Positions 5,049 through 5,917 of a stretch of DNA of 5,917 nucleotides are shown piece by piece. Position 1 is the first letter of the stretch, and each line of letters starts with the position of its first letter. Source of the DNA: Chloroflexota bacterium (lineage in GTDB: Bacteria; Chloroflexota; Dehalococcoidia; GIF9; UBA5629); assembly GCA_020354105.1 (NCBI GenBank), contig CP070642.1, positions 1,252,673-1,258,589 of the forward strand, read 5' to 3'. The position numbers and the translations under genes were made by a program. The notes beneath the pieces were generated by a model, which did no database searches, was not told the DNA's origin, and saw only the letters and a program-made list of their open reading frames with translations.

Positions 5049-5917
5049 TTAGTCTTCATATCCTCCGTAGCTGCCATGATCGGCCAACTCTTCAATTATA
5101 TCGAGTTCCTGGTCAAGCGTATCGTCTCCGATTTCATGCATCTCATAGGCGAAGTAGTAACTGAAGTCCCGGAACAGCGAGCGGTACGGCGATGACACCA
5201 TCAGCGGCAACGAGGTGCGTTCCCATTGTCCCAATTGCGACGGCGGCACGCAGATGCCATCTTCCGTAGTTACCCGCGGCTCCCATGGACGGCTCCAGCT
5301 GGCATGTTCCCGCTCGTCGATGAGCCAGTTCTGGACGAGGTCCGCATACCTAGCAAGCAGTACACCTTTCTTTATGCCGCTGTTGTCGAAGTATTCCGGT
5401 CGCTCATCGTCGAGATAGAACGTGGCTGTGCTGCCATCTTTTCTCCCATCCCTGTCTTCATAGCTGGTGCTGAGCCTGATGCTGCTGTCTTTCAACCATC
5501 TCGCCCAAAAATGAGACGGTCCGCCTATAGCATCACCACGATTCCTCAGCTTGAGCAGTATCAAGCCGCCCTTGGTCTCACCCTCAACTCTCTTAGAGGG
5601 GAACAGCGTGTTCACCTTCATCAGCTCGCCGGTTGCCTTATCGGCTTCGGGACTGCCGTAGACCTGCTCGATTTGCCAGTCGTTGGAGTCCAGTGTCAGT
5701 CGGAGGTTGAACACCAGCGGTGTTACCATAAGGTCGAACTCGTCCTCCACCCGCTCCATGAATTCGCCGGGCGAGTGCACGGAGTAGTAGTTGGCGCCCC
5801 TGGTCTTGGTGATGGTCTCGATGAGCTCGGTATTGAAATCGACGCCGATGCCGATGAAGGTGGTGTAGATGTTGTTGTCGGCATTATCCTTGAGCAGACG
5901 GAGCATGCTGTAGGATC
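5049..5917 (-). CDS. von Willebrand factor A (VWA) domain protein, C-terminal part, 5' end cut by window edge
   Basis: About 289 residues are visible; the frame is still open at the right edge (SYS before the first in-window Met at 5906), so the true start lies outside. The first 55 residues are the end of a VWA domain: IYTTFIGIGVDFNTELIETI is a core strand plus helix, and RGANYYSVHSPGEFMERVEDEF is the last strand and helix. The metal-binding DxSxS motif would be in the missing part. The rest resembles the C-terminal half of YfbK-like or 'Ca-activated chloride channel homologue' VWA proteins: a beta-rich region (62-165), then a helical GVLLARYADLVQNWLIDER segment (181-199), a RTSLPL-FRDFSYYFAYEM segment (230-256) and an acidic tail (GGYED). 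No membrane helix is visible. Such proteins usually sit in the envelope and mediate metal-dependent protein contacts. The gene has its own terminator. Confidence 0.82.
   Translation of the reverse strand, partial: SYSMLRLLKDNADNNIYTTFIGIGVDFNTELIETITKTRGANYYSVHSPGEFMERVEDEFDLMVTPLVFNLRLTLDSNDWQIEQVYGSPEADKATGELMKVNTLFPSKRVEGETKGGLILLKLRNRGDAIGGPSHFWARWLKDSSIRLSTSYEDRDGRKDGSTATFYLDDERPEYFDNSGIKKGVLLARYADLVQNWLIDEREHASWSRPWEPRVTTEDGICVPPSQLGQWERTSLPLMVSSPYRSLFRDFSYYFAYEMHEIGDDTLDQELDIIEELADHGSYGGYED

Overview
The window reads as bacterial chromosomal DNA of moderate GC. It has strong AAGGAGG-type ribosome binding sites, sigma-70-like promoters, and an ECF sigma factor paired with a membrane anti-sigma protein. 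The mix of UbiE-like methyltransferase, DUF1508 and DUF2780 proteins, very small membrane proteins and a VWA protein suggests an anaerobic Chloroflexota lineage such as Dehalococcoidia. That is an impression from gene content, not a proven assignment. There are no RNA genes, CRISPR arrays, insertion sequences or origins that I can support.

Left part (1-1184). A class I SAM-dependent methyltransferase on the minus strand is cut by the left edge. It appears to be transcribed from an extended -10 promoter so close to its GTG codon that the mRNA would be leaderless. Divergent to it is a DUF2780 protein on the plus strand. It ends before a perfect 16-bp inverted repeat that separates it from the convergent genes to its right.

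Middle (1216-2981). This is a run of very small genes, mostly membrane proteins. On the minus strand a four-helix membrane protein and a DUF1508 (YegP-type) protein look like one operon, driven by a near-consensus promoter with an 8-base G tract beside its -35 box. On the plus strand lie two tandem, clearly paralogous single-helix proteins of 56 and 53 residues. After them come a third strong ribosome binding site with no ATG gene, a hairpin terminator, and a two-helix protein of 78 residues. The 339-base divergent gap at 1835-2173 holds the promoter and a pair of 10-bp direct repeats.

Right part (3006-5917). All genes are on the minus strand. An ECF sigma factor overlaps by 14 bases the gene for a 451-residue single-pass protein placed as its anti-sigma partner. 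A promoter inside the longest possible sigma reading frame argues for a shorter, 179-residue sigma. Upstream, separated by a hairpin terminator, is the C-terminal part of a von Willebrand factor A protein that runs off the right edge.

The most interesting element is the tandem pair of miniature membrane proteins and the small-protein cluster around them, next to an envelope-sensing sigma/anti-sigma pair. A regulatory link between the two is inference only.
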